From positions 541,509,137-541,573,136 of the forward strand of contig OX422217.1 of NCBI GenBank assembly GCA_949130495.1: a DNA stretch of 64,000 nucleotides, read 5' to 3'. This DNA comes from Sambucus nigra. Taxonomy: Eukaryota > Streptophyta > Magnoliopsida > Dipsacales > Adoxaceae. Numbering within the stretch: the stretch's first letter is position 1; each line of letters begins with the position of its first letter. The translations under genes were made by a program, and so were the position numbers. Positions 1-10,595 of the stretch are shown here, one piece after another. The notes beneath the pieces are model-generated. The model saw nothing but the letters and a program-made list of their open reading frames with translations, was not told the origin of the DNA and searched no databases.

Positions 1-1235
1 CCAGAGGTATATTTGAGCTTTGTGATATGTTCTCCTATCAATATTATCATCTACATATTTCATGACTATATGGGATTTGTGTATGTAAGAACCGTTGCTC
101 GTAAGAATATCTATTTTTATTGAAAAAAATATGAGGGTGCATAGTAAAGGGATATGAAAGGCAAAAATCTCCTTTACGGGAATTCCACCCTTGGTATGAG
201 CCTAATGAAAATATTAAAAACAATAAAAATATAAAAATTTCCAAGGCCAACAAGTTTAGTTTATTTTATTTTCATAAGTGGTAGCTTTAAAAGAATTGAG
301 AGAAAAGAAAAATATGTTATATATTTTATCTTTTGAGGATGTTATAGTTGACGATCAATGAGTTTACGTAATGAATCCTAGTTATGTTTATTTTTTCATG
401 GCATCATTGATTTGTAGAATCATCAATATTCTAGGCTTTTGTGAATTTTGTTTATTTATTCATGGAGTTCAATTTACTTGTCACTTGAGTCCAAATCTTA
501 GTTTATTAAAGTTTTATGGTCAAAGAGAACTCCTTGAATGAATCTAAGTGTTTGGGCCATAATTCATTTGTATCTAGTCCACACCCATGCATTTGATTCC
601 ACATGTTTAGACACATCGATGTTATGCTAGTGTGTAAAGCTTATGTATTTTGTGTTAATTTTTATAGTCGTTTATACTTATATATATGTGTGTGTCGGTA
701 TTTCATTGGTATATGTTGCATATGTATATATATGGGATTGATTTTATGTCTTTGTATTTTGCATTTAATCCATATTTGTCATATGCTTTATCTTTGGATT
801 TTATTTGGCATGCTATATGATCATATTGATATCTCTCATTATGTGTAATGAAATTCCATATCTCATAGTGGTGATATCAAATTGGTATCATACTTCATTG
901 CTTCTTCATATTGGTATCTTTTTGTATCGATATTGATATTATTTTATAAATGTTTGAATTATTTATGCTTGTATTGCCATGTTGTGTGTCTTTTGCACTT
1001 TATATCATTGCATTATATTATTCTTTCTTATATTCCCTATTGGTGTCATATGTTCACACATTTAGTGGGAGATTTAGTTTATGAGGGATAAATATTTTTT
1101 TGTGTTATTACTTTATCTATTCCTAAACAAAAAAATGAGAGAAATGGAATCTTTCCTTTCATGATTACGATTTCTTTATCTTAGGGGGAGACGTTTTACC
1201 AAGGTTGAGATTATTTTAGAAATTGTTAGAAATTT
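1..1235 (+). mobile_element. 3' internal region of copia-like unit C' (left piece)
   Basis: AT-rich sequence with no believable gene. It resembles the 3' internal part of element C near 62770-63600: both share a stretch around 'taagaacc(g/a)ttgc', followed by a purine-rich 'aaatatgag.gtg' block, an 'aaggccaa' block and a later 'aggggga' tract. It is interrupted by element B and continues at 35637. The small ORFs here have T-rich, membrane-like composition and look like chance. What is seen is the similarity. That it is the tail of a previous copy of C is inference. Confidence 0.6.
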
Positions 1236-1240
1236 ATTCT
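1236..1240. repeat. Target site duplication of element B, left copy (ATTCT)
   Basis: The five bases ATTCT directly precede the TG start of B's 5' LTR and recur at 35632-35636 directly after the CA end of B's 3' LTR. A 5-bp duplication is usual for LTR retrotransposons. Confidence 0.8.
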
Positions 1241-2274
1241 TGTACACACCACATTTTAGGACCTCCTAGGTCTCCCCTTAGGTCCCTAATACCTCCCCAT
1301 TCCACCGTAAACCCTAGGTCGCACTCCGAGTACCAATTTAGAGCCCATCGTAGGCTCATGAGCCCCATTTGACTCTGATCAATTCTATCGTCAGAGCGAA
1401 AGCTCTTTGAATATTCGAAGGGATCTGAATACCCTTTTCTAACGGTCCACCCCGTGTGCAAATAGGCATAACGGTTTAGACCAACATACCATTTTGCTAT
1501 CGAAGATCGATTCGAAGTCCCCCGGGCACTCTCGGGTCCCGATTTGACCCCAATCAACTTCATCGTCAGAGGAAAAGATCTTTGAATATTCTAAGGGCAC
1601 TGAAATCCTTTTCAAAATGTCTGACCCATGCACAAAACAGCATGGCCATTTGGATGAACAATTAGTTTTCCCTCGAAAATCGATCAGAAGGCCACCGGCG
1701 ATCTCGAGCTTCGTTTGACCAAATTCAACTCTTTAGCTCGAACGAGACTGAATGAACCTCTGAAGGAAACTAAATACCCTTTGTAATGGTCCAACCCATG
1801 CGTAATTCTAACCTACAATACGGATGAACGATTTGTTTTACTCCGAGAGGTCCCCGGGCGCTTCCGAGCCCCAGTTGACTAAGATCAACTTTTTGAACCA
1901 AGAAAAAATCTTTGTAATGTCTAAGTAAATCTCCTAATATTTTCAACGGTTCACCTCATACGCGATTCAGACTTACCATGCGGATGAACAATCCGTTTGC
2001 AATCGATGTGCACTTTCGAGCCATATTTGACCCAAAGTCAACTCCCGAACTCGGGATCAGTCCAAAGGACTCTTGAATGTCTTTGAAATACATTTATAAT
2101 GGAATGATCCGTGCGTGATTCGGATCAATAGTTTGTGTTCTATGATCAATTTTCCAGGAAAATCTACACGGGACTGCCAATTGGCAGGTCCTGAACACTA
2201 CCTCTCGGCAATGTGCCTGGGGTCACATGCAGATAGGAACCCCCAGGGGTAGGTTGGTCGGTATCCCCATACCT

Positions 2275-2283
2275 TATAAATAA
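2275..2283 (+). promoter_or_regulatory. TATA box of element B LTR
   Basis: TATAAATAA lies in a conserved 'ccttataaataagg' block, repeated in the 3' LTR at 34420-34428. It is followed about 30 bases later by 'acgaagacaacagatcc', a likely start of transcription. Confidence 0.55.
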
Positions 2284-2681
2284 GGTCCATGACCCCAATC
2301 CAAAGGGACGAAGACAACAGATCCATCAGCATCAGTGATCTCAGCAACATTCCCTCGAAATCAATGAAGTCCCTCATGTGAAGTTCCATCTAAAGCTTAC
2401 ATTCCCATCCTTTTCATACCCAATTTGGAAGAATATCCTTCTCACTCATCAAAATTCATCAACACTCAAGGGAGTTCATCCAAGATTAAATATCAATCTT
2501 CAAAGAAGGTCCAATTCCTTCCCCCTCTCTTTAAATTCCTTATTTTTATATAATAAACATTAGATTCGTAATCTAGTTCTTACTTTAGTTCATACACATT
2601 AATATCTACATTTTTATTAGTATATTTCACATGCTTTATTTGTTATAAAAAAAACTCCTAAAAACTAATAAACGAGAGGTT

Positions 2682-2686
2682 ACACC
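2682..2686. repeat. Target site duplication of element A, left copy (ACACC)
   Basis: ACACC directly precedes LTR start TGTAG at 2687 and recurs at 17047-17051. The uninterrupted site is visible in B's 3' LTR near 34823 as 'ttacacccgtaaattcc', which confirms the insertion. Confidence 0.92.
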
Positions 2687-3848
2687 TGTAGAGGGGGCTT
2701 GGAGATAATCCTAAGATTAGGGATAATCCGCCCATTGGCAACAGCGTTTGGGATTAAGACAGCGTGGCAGCTCAAGCGAGGCAACTCATACTTTAGCTTG
2801 CTGATTACTTAGTCATATTGTATTTTTTGTTTGTATTGTCTATGAGCTATAACGATTGTAATGATGTAACGACAATAATGAACCTGTGTGAGGTCGAACG
2901 GTACTCGCGAGAGACCAGGCTTGGCAGGGCCTGGGAGAGATTTCATGATCTATCTAATGACATCACCGTGGAACTTTAGAGGGACTTGGGTTGGAGGATT
3001 GAGAAGTAAGGCACCATTGGGGCTTGTCCCGATCATCTTAGATACACCTGGCAAAACACCGAAGGACCCTGGCCGTGGAACCTCAGGCGGAGCAACTTAG
3101 AGTTCCATCTGGCGTTGAGTCATGAACCAAACAACCCTTTACTAAATGTCACATCTACTGTAGGTGATGTCACTAGCCAGCTAAACAATATCAGACATGC
3201 ACTTGAGTAAACCACCGTGGTATTTGGGGCTGTCAGGCAGTTGGTGAGCCACCTCTGCAACAACAGTCCCCTGACACACAGTGGTTAGGCAAAAGGCATG
3301 TCTTGGCATTTAATGTTTATGACGTGGAGACAACTAGTGCATCAGGCATTTAATGTTGTGACATAAAGTGTGAGGGATGTCTTTCATAGTCTTAAATGAC
3401 TGAGTTGCCTCGGGAGTGGTTTGGGGGGCTATTTAAGGACCCCAACCACCTTTGAGGAGGGGATGTTCTTTCGAGAATCAAGAAGTTATTACTAGAGAAA
3501 GTTATTACAAACCAGAGGGTTTCACCCACTCACCATTGTTATTAATCACGAAACTTTTAATACTTGACAGAGAGAAAAAAGGGTGTTTTGGATGTGTTTC
3601 TACCTGCCTACCAAGGTGTATCTAGGATGCTTACTTCCCTCTCCCTCTAGCTGAGTTACTTCTAAAATTCCATTACTACTTTTCTGAGTTATACACGAGA
3701 GATTTATGAGTTTAAATTGAGCTCCATCTTCATTAGGCTTGTGTTGGCATGTTCTATTACTAATCCAAAGTTTTGGGATAATTAACTTATCATTACCATA
3801 CTTAAAAGGGGTTACGACTCCATCTACATTCTAAAGTACCCTCTTACA
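2687..3848 (+). repeat. Element A 5' LTR
   Basis: Starts TGTAGAGGGG and ends CTTACA. It aligns with 15871-17046 along its full length. Compared with the 3' copy it lacks about 13 bases near 2785 ('gcttggcatggca' in the 3' copy). TATTTAA at 3430-3436, followed by 'ggaccccaaccacc', is the best TATA-like candidate. Confidence 0.95.
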
Positions 3849-3850
3849 TT

Positions 3851-3868
3851 TGGCGACTCCGCTGGGGA
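3851..3868 (+). other. Primer binding site of element A
   Basis: TGGCGACTCCGCTGGGGA starts two bases after the LTR. This type occurs in Tat/Ogre elements, where it is reported to pair with tRNA-Arg. The tRNA assignment is from family knowledge and was not checked here. Confidence 0.75.
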
Positions 3869-3890
3869 GGCATTCTCCTAAGTAAGGAGT

Positions 3891-5719
3891 ATGGCGCAAG
3901 ATAATGCTACCTGAAGACTCAACTTTGATGATATCCAACATAAGGAAGAACAGGTCGCGAGGGAGCAAGAGGCCCTAAGGGATGGGGCTCCTCGAGTGGA
4001 TGTGCCTTCGGTTCCGACGACAATAGGTGTTCCAGGGGCGACACAACCTTCCACGAGCACGGGGTTGGGACCCGCCCAGATGGCGCTCCTCATGAGCAAA
4101 TTTTATGAGTTTTTGCAAACCCCAATAGCTTCAACTATGCTGGGAGGATTGGAGGCTAATGCTTTCGTAACACCAGGGGTAGCTCCAACAGCCCTTCCAG
4201 GTGCTGGTATTGCTGGAACAATCCCAATAAGTGTACCTTTGTTGTGAATCTAGCAATGGGAACCTCAGGAGTTTCGACGACACCACCAGTAATGTTCGTT
4301 TCAGTTGCAACAGGCACTCATCCCGTGGTTGCCCCGATAGCATCGCCCATGGAGGAAATGAGAAAAAAGATGAAGAAAGAGATGTTGAAGTTCATGTAAG
4401 CTTCCTCGCAATCCGCTGGTGAGGTGGCTTCGGTTTATGATGAATTTCGAACGACTTATCCTCAGAAATACAATGATGAGCCTTACCCGAAGGACTATAT
4501 TTCCCCTATCTTTGAAAAATATACAGGGAAAGATGGGAACCCGAAGGAGCACATTAAGCGTTTTATTGAACACTTGGGAGCACATTTCAATGATAAGAAG
4601 CTTAGATTGAAGGAGTTTCCCAAATCCCTAACCGATAAGGCATACACCTGGTACTCCCATTTGACTCCCAACAGTGTTTCTACGTGGGAGGAGATGCATG
4701 TATTATTTGTCCAAAAGTTCTTTCTGGCACAAGATGAGTTCACCTTGACCCAACTTGGTAGGGAGAAGCAAAGACCTGGGGAAGAGGTGGTGGCCTATGT
4801 TCGAAGGTTCAGGGAAAGGTCCCTAGATGTAAGGGAGGAGGCCAAAGAGTCCAAGTTATTACAGATTTTTGCTGAGGGACAGCTTCCTGAATACATCTGC
4901 CATCTTATCAACGAGACGCGCGAGGGGACTTTTACAAAATTCTTGAAAGCGGAGAGAAACATCTCTTTGGTGGTGCGACCCAATCCGGTGGTAGCACCCA
5001 TGATGTTCAGGCAGCCGATGCAACCCATGGGGGGAAGACTCAGCCCCCACGGGTAGGGTACGCCGAGGGGGAAGATAGGGGCAAAGCACCGAAGAGGGAC
5101 AACAAGAGGAAGTTTGGAAGAGACAAAGAAGACCCACAACCGTTGCCTATCACGGTAGAAGAGGCTGTGAGTTATTATAACGTGATGGTCCAAGGGGGAA
5201 CAATTTATGAACCAAAAGGCATTCCAATGGAAGAACTCGATGCTTCAACGAAAGTGGATCCTAAATATTATCAGATTTATCGGAAGATCCAGCATCCAAC
5301 GGAGAGCTGTTTCACACTAAGAAGAATCATTAAAAAGTACATGATGGAGGGAACATTGAAGATCCCCCCATAAAACGTTAACAACAACCCACTACCAGCG
5401 CATGGGGCCAATCTTGTGGTGCCCTGTGATGAAGAGGCGGAGAGAGAAGGAGAGGAGTACGAGGAAGCTTTGGAGATTCGCATCAGGGGAATGGCTAACG
5501 TCGTGTTATCTTACGATGAAACAAGCGCCAAGGATGTGGAGGATGTATATGATGATAAAAGCGAAGCGATAGACCCGACCTTAGAATATGGGGCAGTTTC
5601 AAAATCCCCGCAGTTCACTTGGTTCTTCAAACAAGTGGGGATTCCAAAAGAGAGTAGGCTGGAGATAACCCAAGCGATACTTGATATTTCAAAAAAGAAC
5701 GCGGTCCCTTCGCTGAGAT
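3891..5719 (+). pseudogene. gag: Element A gag (capsid-nucleocapsid), broken
   Basis: An ATG at 3891 follows the PBS by 22 bases. A TGA stops it after seven codons, but the frame continues as a proline/threonine-rich N-terminal region to about 4245, where a frameshift occurs. The capsid-like domain lies at 4424-5056, with landmarks DEPYPKDYISPIFEKYTGKD (about 4470-4530), AYTWYSHLTPNSVSTWEEM (about 4640-4695) and FTLTQLGREKQRPGEEV (about 4740-4790). After another frame change the 5143-5373 segment holds the zinc-binding region ending HPTESCFTLRRI. There the expected first Cys and His are both Tyr (KYYQIYRKI). Gag would package the element RNA in cytoplasmic particles. Further stops fall at 5371 and 5719. 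Confidence 0.85.
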
Positions 5720-5730
5720 AGAAGGTACCC

Positions 5731-6606
5731 ATGTCCAGGTTGGTGAGAAGGTTTCTGTCAGAGGTAAACTTCAGCGACGCAGATAGGACTGTAAGGTTCC
5801 CTCACAACAGGCCATTATATGTGACCGCTAGGGTCAACGGAGTTAACTTCGCAAGGACTCTTATGGATGGGGGAGCTTCCATCAATATCATGCCAATCAA
5901 CTCCTTCCACGCATCCAATATTCCACAAGAAAGGCTGGTTCCCATGCCCTTGGTGATTTCGGGGTATGATAATCAATCTTCCAAGTCCATTGCGTACGTT
6001 AACGTTGGGATTGTAATGGGAAATCTGAGTTCCCATATCAAGTTCCACGTAATAGAGAGTGCAACTTCCAATCATCTGCTAATAGGAAGGGCGTGGATGC
6101 ACAACCAAGGCCTAGTCCCTTCTACATATCACCAATGTGCTAAAGCGAATGTCAACGGCACAGAAGTGGCCATTAGGTCTACAAAGAGGCCCTTCGCTGT
6201 TGAAGAAGCTCACTTGGTGGATGCATCATTTTACACAGAGTTAGAAGAAGATGTTCGGATCTTGACAAGAAGAATGGAGGGATCATGGATTCCCTCGATC
6301 AGAGAAAGGATGGGGCCCCTAGGCGAGCAGAAGAAGGAGATTGCAAGGGTTACAAGGGAAATAGCCGAAGAAGCTCACCAGGTGGCCCCTCGGCCCCAAG
6401 GCATCTTGAAGCAGCTTAAAGATAGAATGAGGCCCAGAGTGGACCCGATAGAGCATAAGGTCCAACGAAAGAGCGTGCTGAGTCGGTTCTCAGGAGAAAA
6501 AGTGGCTGATGCTTCTAGAGATAAGAAGAGTAAGGCGATCGCCACTACCAGCAGGCAATGCAAGAAAGTCATTATCCAGGAAGGAAAGGTGGTGTATCAA
6601 TTGTAA
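5731..6606 (+). pseudogene. Element A protease region
   Basis: Open for 291 codons in the same frame as the RT region. The active-site triad appears as LMDGGASINIMP (about residues 46-57), where Asp-Gly-Gly replaces the more usual Asp-Ser/Asn-Gly. It is followed by the flap-like SGYDNQSSKSIAYVNV and by LLIGRAWMHNQG, a motif shared by plant gypsy aspartic proteases. The remaining residues form a basic linker leading toward RT. It would cut the Gag-Pol polyprotein. It is the longest undamaged part of this polyprotein, but stops on both sides (TAG 5719, TAA 6604) isolate it. Confidence 0.85.
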
Positions 6607-8313
6607 CGGTGTGATCGGGAGGCCGAAGAAACTAAGGATGAGGTTGACCCGACATATGAATGCTTTTTGGTAGATCAATGAGGGAAGTTCATGGTGATAG
6701 ACAATTTTAGCATACAGGAATTCGTGGAAGAAGTCACCGAGGAACCAGAATACATGACAAGTCAGCCAAAGCCCCAGGCACAAGAGTTGGAGCAATTGAA
6801 CCTGGCAAAAGAAGGAGAGGATCCAAGACCCATCTTCATCTCGAAGGATCTCAGTAATCAAAAATGAGAGGCCTTGGTCGAATTGATTCAGGAGTCTATA
6901 GATGTCTTCGCGTGGAAATACACGAAAATGGAAGGGCTAGATGAGGAAGTAAGCTGCCACAGGTTGAACGTAATGCCTTCAGCCATTCCAGTAAAATAGG
7001 CAACAAGAACATACAAGCCCGAGATGGATCTGAAGATTAAAGAAGAGGTCCAGCGCCTGCTAAAGGTAGGGTTCATCATACCGATACAACACCCACTCTG
7101 GCTAGTATTATCCCAGTGGGAAAGAAGGACAAAAACCAGATAAGGATCTGTGTGGACTTCAGAGATTTGAATAGAGCTTGTCCTAAAGATGAGTTCCCTC
7201 TACCCTTCATTGATAGCCTGATAGACGCGACGACTGGTCATGAGATGTATAGCTTCATGGATCGGTATGTGGGGGTATAATCAGATCAAGATGGACCCCT
7301 CGAACTCAGAGAAAATGGCATTCAGAATGCCGTTGGGTAACTTCATGTACAGGGTGATGTCGTTCGGCCTCAAGAACGCTGGGGCGATGTACCAGAGAAC
7401 GATGATGGCCATCTTTCATGACTTCTTCCACAAATTTGTAGAATTCTATGTAGATGACTTGTTCATCAAATCAAAGGAGGAGGGGTCCCACCTGAACGAT
7501 TTGAGGAAGGTGTTTTCTCATTGTAGAAGGTATAAGTTGAGGATGAACCCGTTGAAGTGTGTTTTCAGAGTAACGAGTGGGAAATTCTTGGGCTTTGTGG
7601 TTGATCAACAAGGGGTGCAAATGGACCAGGATAAACAGCGAGCGATCTTATAAATGCTAAGTCCTATAACGGCGAGGGAGTTGAAGAGCTTCCTCGGTAA
7701 AGTCCCATACCTTAGGAGATTTGTGCCTGGATTGGCTGAAGTAACACACCCGCTGATGCAGCTGTTGCGAAAGAGCACGAAGTTCAGATGGGAAGAGGTT
7801 CACCAGGAGTCTTTCGCTGGGTTGAAGAAACTGTTGGTTTCACCACAGACCATGGTTCTCCTATGGGCAGGAACGCCATTGCAGTTATATCTCACATCTA
7901 CCACGAGGTCCGTCAGAGCTTTGCTGGCACAGGAAATTTATGGGCAATAACGACCAGTCTACTACCTCAGTAGAATCATACATGGGCCAGAGATTAGATA
8001 TAACAGCTTAGAAAGGCATTGTTTAGCCTTAGTCTTTGGGGTACAAAAACTTAGGCATTATATGTTGTCTTTTACAATTCATATTGTAACTAAATGCGAT
8101 CCTATTAAGTGTTTGTTGGCAAAAACTATATTGATTGGCAGGGCAGCTAGGTGGTTCCTCATCCTCTCAGAATATGACTTAAAGTGTGTAGTTCCTCGCG
8201 CGATCAAGAGCCAGGCGTATGCCAATATATTGGTAATCTTTCCATCCGAAACGTTTGAACCACCTAAAGAAGACATTCCAGGAGATGACCTACAAGCCAA
8301 TTATCGGGATGCA
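6607..8313 (+). pseudogene. Element A reverse transcriptase and first (gypsy) RNase H, broken
   Basis: The connecting segment with DVFAWKYTKMEG and the RT fingers (RICVDFRDLNRACPKDEFPL near 7147-7205) are broken by TGA 6679, TGA 6865, TAG 6997 and frameshifts around 7100-7280. The palm is intact from about 7270: YNQIKMDPSNSEKMAF, PLGNFMYRVMSFGLKNAGA, and the catalytic YVDD box at 7447-7458. The thumb and connection follow (LGFVVDQQGVQMD; LKSFLGKVPYLRRFVP). After TAA 7651 and TAA 7948 comes the gypsy RNase H remnant with VYYLSRIIHGPE and LALVFGVQKLRHYM (about 7950-8060). It would copy element RNA to cDNA. Confidence 0.88.
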
Positions 8314-8766
8314 ACTGAGGAGGAGTGGACGATGCAGTTCGATGGATCTTCGGCAGAAAAGAAGGGAGGGGCAGGGGTTATTCTTTCAAAAGGAATGGAA
8401 GAGATTTACCTTTCCTACAAGTTAGATTTACCTTGTTCCAATAACGAAGTAGAGTACGAGGCATTGGTACTAGGGTTGCTGGAGGCTCTTCGAAGGGGAA
8501 TTCGTTCACTATGCATTAAGGGTGATTCGAACTTAGTGATCTAGTAAGTAAATGGAGAATATGTGTTGAAGCACATGAACCTGGCACCATACAGAATGAT
8601 CATTCAGAGACTCCTCGGCCAGTTCCATCAAACAAAGATCAAGAGACATCCCAGAATGATGAATCGCCATCCAGATGCGTATGCAACTATTGCCCAGAAA
8701 ATGATCATGAGGAGTGATACAACTATCATCACGGTCTAACGAAGAACAGCTCCTTCAGTGGTATAA
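8314..8766 (+). pseudogene. Element A second RNase H domain (archaeal-type, Tat signature)
   Basis: WTMQFDGSSAEKKGGAGVIL begins near 8326. The acidic residues expected for RNase H are visible: Asp at 8341 (FDGSS), Glu at 8452 (NEVEYEAL) and Asp at 8524 (KGDSNLVI). A second RNase H between the gypsy RNase H and integrase is known from the Tat lineage. The frame is ended by adjacent TAG TAA codons at 8542-8547, most simply two Gln codons changed by C to T, and continues with VNGEYVLKHMNLAPY. Later TAA codons stand near 8740 and 8764. Confidence 0.85.
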
Positions 8767-8769
8767 TCA

Positions 8770-10345
8770 ATGCTACCAATGGGGGAGGACACGGACTGGA
8801 GGGGAGAGATTAGGAAGCAGCTGGAGTCTGGCGAAGGGGCAATGGGTCTAAGAGAGTTGGCCCAATATTTTACAAACCAGGGAAATCTCTACTTCAGAAA
8901 CGCAGGGGGATGGTTATCAAAATGTATTGGCCCAGAAGAAGCAGAGCGAAGGTTGAAAAAAACACATGAGGAGCACTGCCAAACAACTGAGCTACCTATT
9001 TATAGGAGAATTCAAAGAGAGGGATATTTCTGTCCTAGAATGAAGCAGGACGCAACGGAGCTACAACGGAGGTGCGATAAGTGTCAGCTTTTCTTCGAAG
9101 TAGCTGAATGTCATTTCATTGAAACTGAGGCCAACTGGAGGCAACCCTATATCGACTTCATCCAAGATGGAGTAATCCCAACAAGAAAAAATTGATGTAA
9201 TGGGACTAAAATAAAGGGCCCAAGGTTCTATATCCAGGGAGGGCATCTCTACCGAAGAGGATACTTCAACAGACCACTGTGCTGCATCATGAAAGAAGAA
9301 GAAGCTGAGGTCCTCAAACAGGCGCACGATCCATCTCATATAGGACGGGCCAAGTTGTATGATCAGTTGATGATGTTGGGGTATTATTGGCCAACGATGG
9401 AAAAAGATTCTGCTGAGTTCGTTCGAAAATGTAAAGCTTTCCACATGATCCATGCCCCCATCGGTGGACTTACACTCTCTGGCAATGCCTTACCCTTTTC
9501 ACACTTGGGCGTTTGACCTGGTGGGGGAAATACATCCTCCTTCGAGGGGGAAGATATGGATATTAGTTGCAACGAAGTGCTTTACTAAGTGGGCTGAGGC
9601 AATACCACTCAGAAGGTCAACGGCTGGGGTGGTGAGCAACTTTATTAGAGAATACATTATTTGTCATTTTGGGATCCCAAAGGCTATTCTCTCAGATAAT
9701 GGGACACCCCTCGTCAACTCACAAGTAATGATTCTCGTGGACAAGTACTCCATTTTTCACCATACTTCAACGGTGGCATACCCAAAGGGAAACGGTCAAG
9801 CCGAGGCAACTAACAAAACATTGGTTAATATTCTGGCCAAGGTGATAGAGGACTTCCCAGGATCATGGAATGACAAGATAACAGCTGTGTTATGGGCCTA
9901 TCGAACAACCAAGAGGAAACCCATGGGGTACACTCCGTTCTTGCTTGTTTATGGGGAGGAGGCAATCCTTCCAATGGAGCTAGAAGTTCCCTCTGCCCGA
10001 TACACCTTACGAAGCAACATGCTCCTTTAGAATAGACACGTGAAGTTGGAAGCGTTAGACGAACATAGAGATAATGCGATGCAACACTTTCAAATGTACA
10101 CGAAATATCTCTCCAAGGCATATGATAACCTGGTAAGGCCCAGGAAGTTTGCAGAGGGAGACCTCGTCTTGAAAGCAGCAGTGAAGCACATCAGGGGGCT
10201 TCCTCTACCAAAGTTTGCAGCCAATTGGGAGGGACCTTTTGTTGTAAAAGAAGATCATGGCTCAGGCTATTGCTTAATTTCTAGAATGGAGGAACACAAG
10301 CCATTTAAAATTAACAATAAATGGCTAAAGGTTTATCATGTGTAG
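8770..10345 (+). pseudogene. Element A integrase with two H2C2 zinc-binding modules, broken
   Basis: Two His/Cys modules precede the catalytic core. The first is at about 8935-9100 (THEEHCQT...CDKCQLF), the second at about 9289-9450 (AHDPSHIG...RKCKAFHMI), where the last Cys is changed. Between them are ANWRQPYIDFIQDGVIPTRK and a TGA at 9193. A frameshift near 9451 moves the core to another frame. Its D, D, E residues are in TWAFDLVGEI, ILSDNGTPLV and GNGQAEATNKT. The C-terminal part (10040-10345) has NWEGPFVVKEDHGSGYCL and ends NKWLKVYHV with TAG. The enzyme would insert cDNA into chromosomes. Confidence 0.88.
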
Positions 10346-10595
10346 ACAATTAAGTTTGAACCATGATTGTAAATAGTTGTTATGAATATACAAGTTTTAG
10401 TTATGACTTGAACAGAATGAAAGAGTTACAGAAATATAAAAATTTATAAAGCAGTTGTAACATACAGACGAATGGGAAAATATACATTTTTCATTCATTT
10501 GTAAACGATAGAGCATTACAAAATTAGGAACTACTGCCCAAGAATTACATAGAAAAAAGCAAGAGAAAGATATATATATACAAGTGTTGACTAGC
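10346..10595. other. Spacer between pol end and antisense gene end in element A
   Basis: About 250 bases of AT-rich DNA between two converging coding regions. It contains 'aatgaaagag', 'atacatttttcattcatttg' and a 'tatatatata' tract at about 10569. I see no gene. 3' ends of both transcripts would be expected here. Confidence 0.5.

Larger units (their letters stand above)
1241..2686 (+). repeat. Element B 5' LTR, first part
   Basis: Matches 33364-34822 of the 3' LTR throughout (shared blocks such as 'aggacctcctaggtc' and 'acaacagatccatcagcatc'). It starts TGTACACACC; the 3' copy has decayed to TATAGAAACC. The sequence stops at ACACC where element A is inserted and resumes at 17052. Confidence 0.9.

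Noticed and set aside
603..1091. Two hydrophobic + strand ORFs of 69-81 codons
   Set aside because: T-rich, low-complexity translation in the non-coding 3' region of a gag-only copia unit; no motif and no support from the homologous region near 63000.
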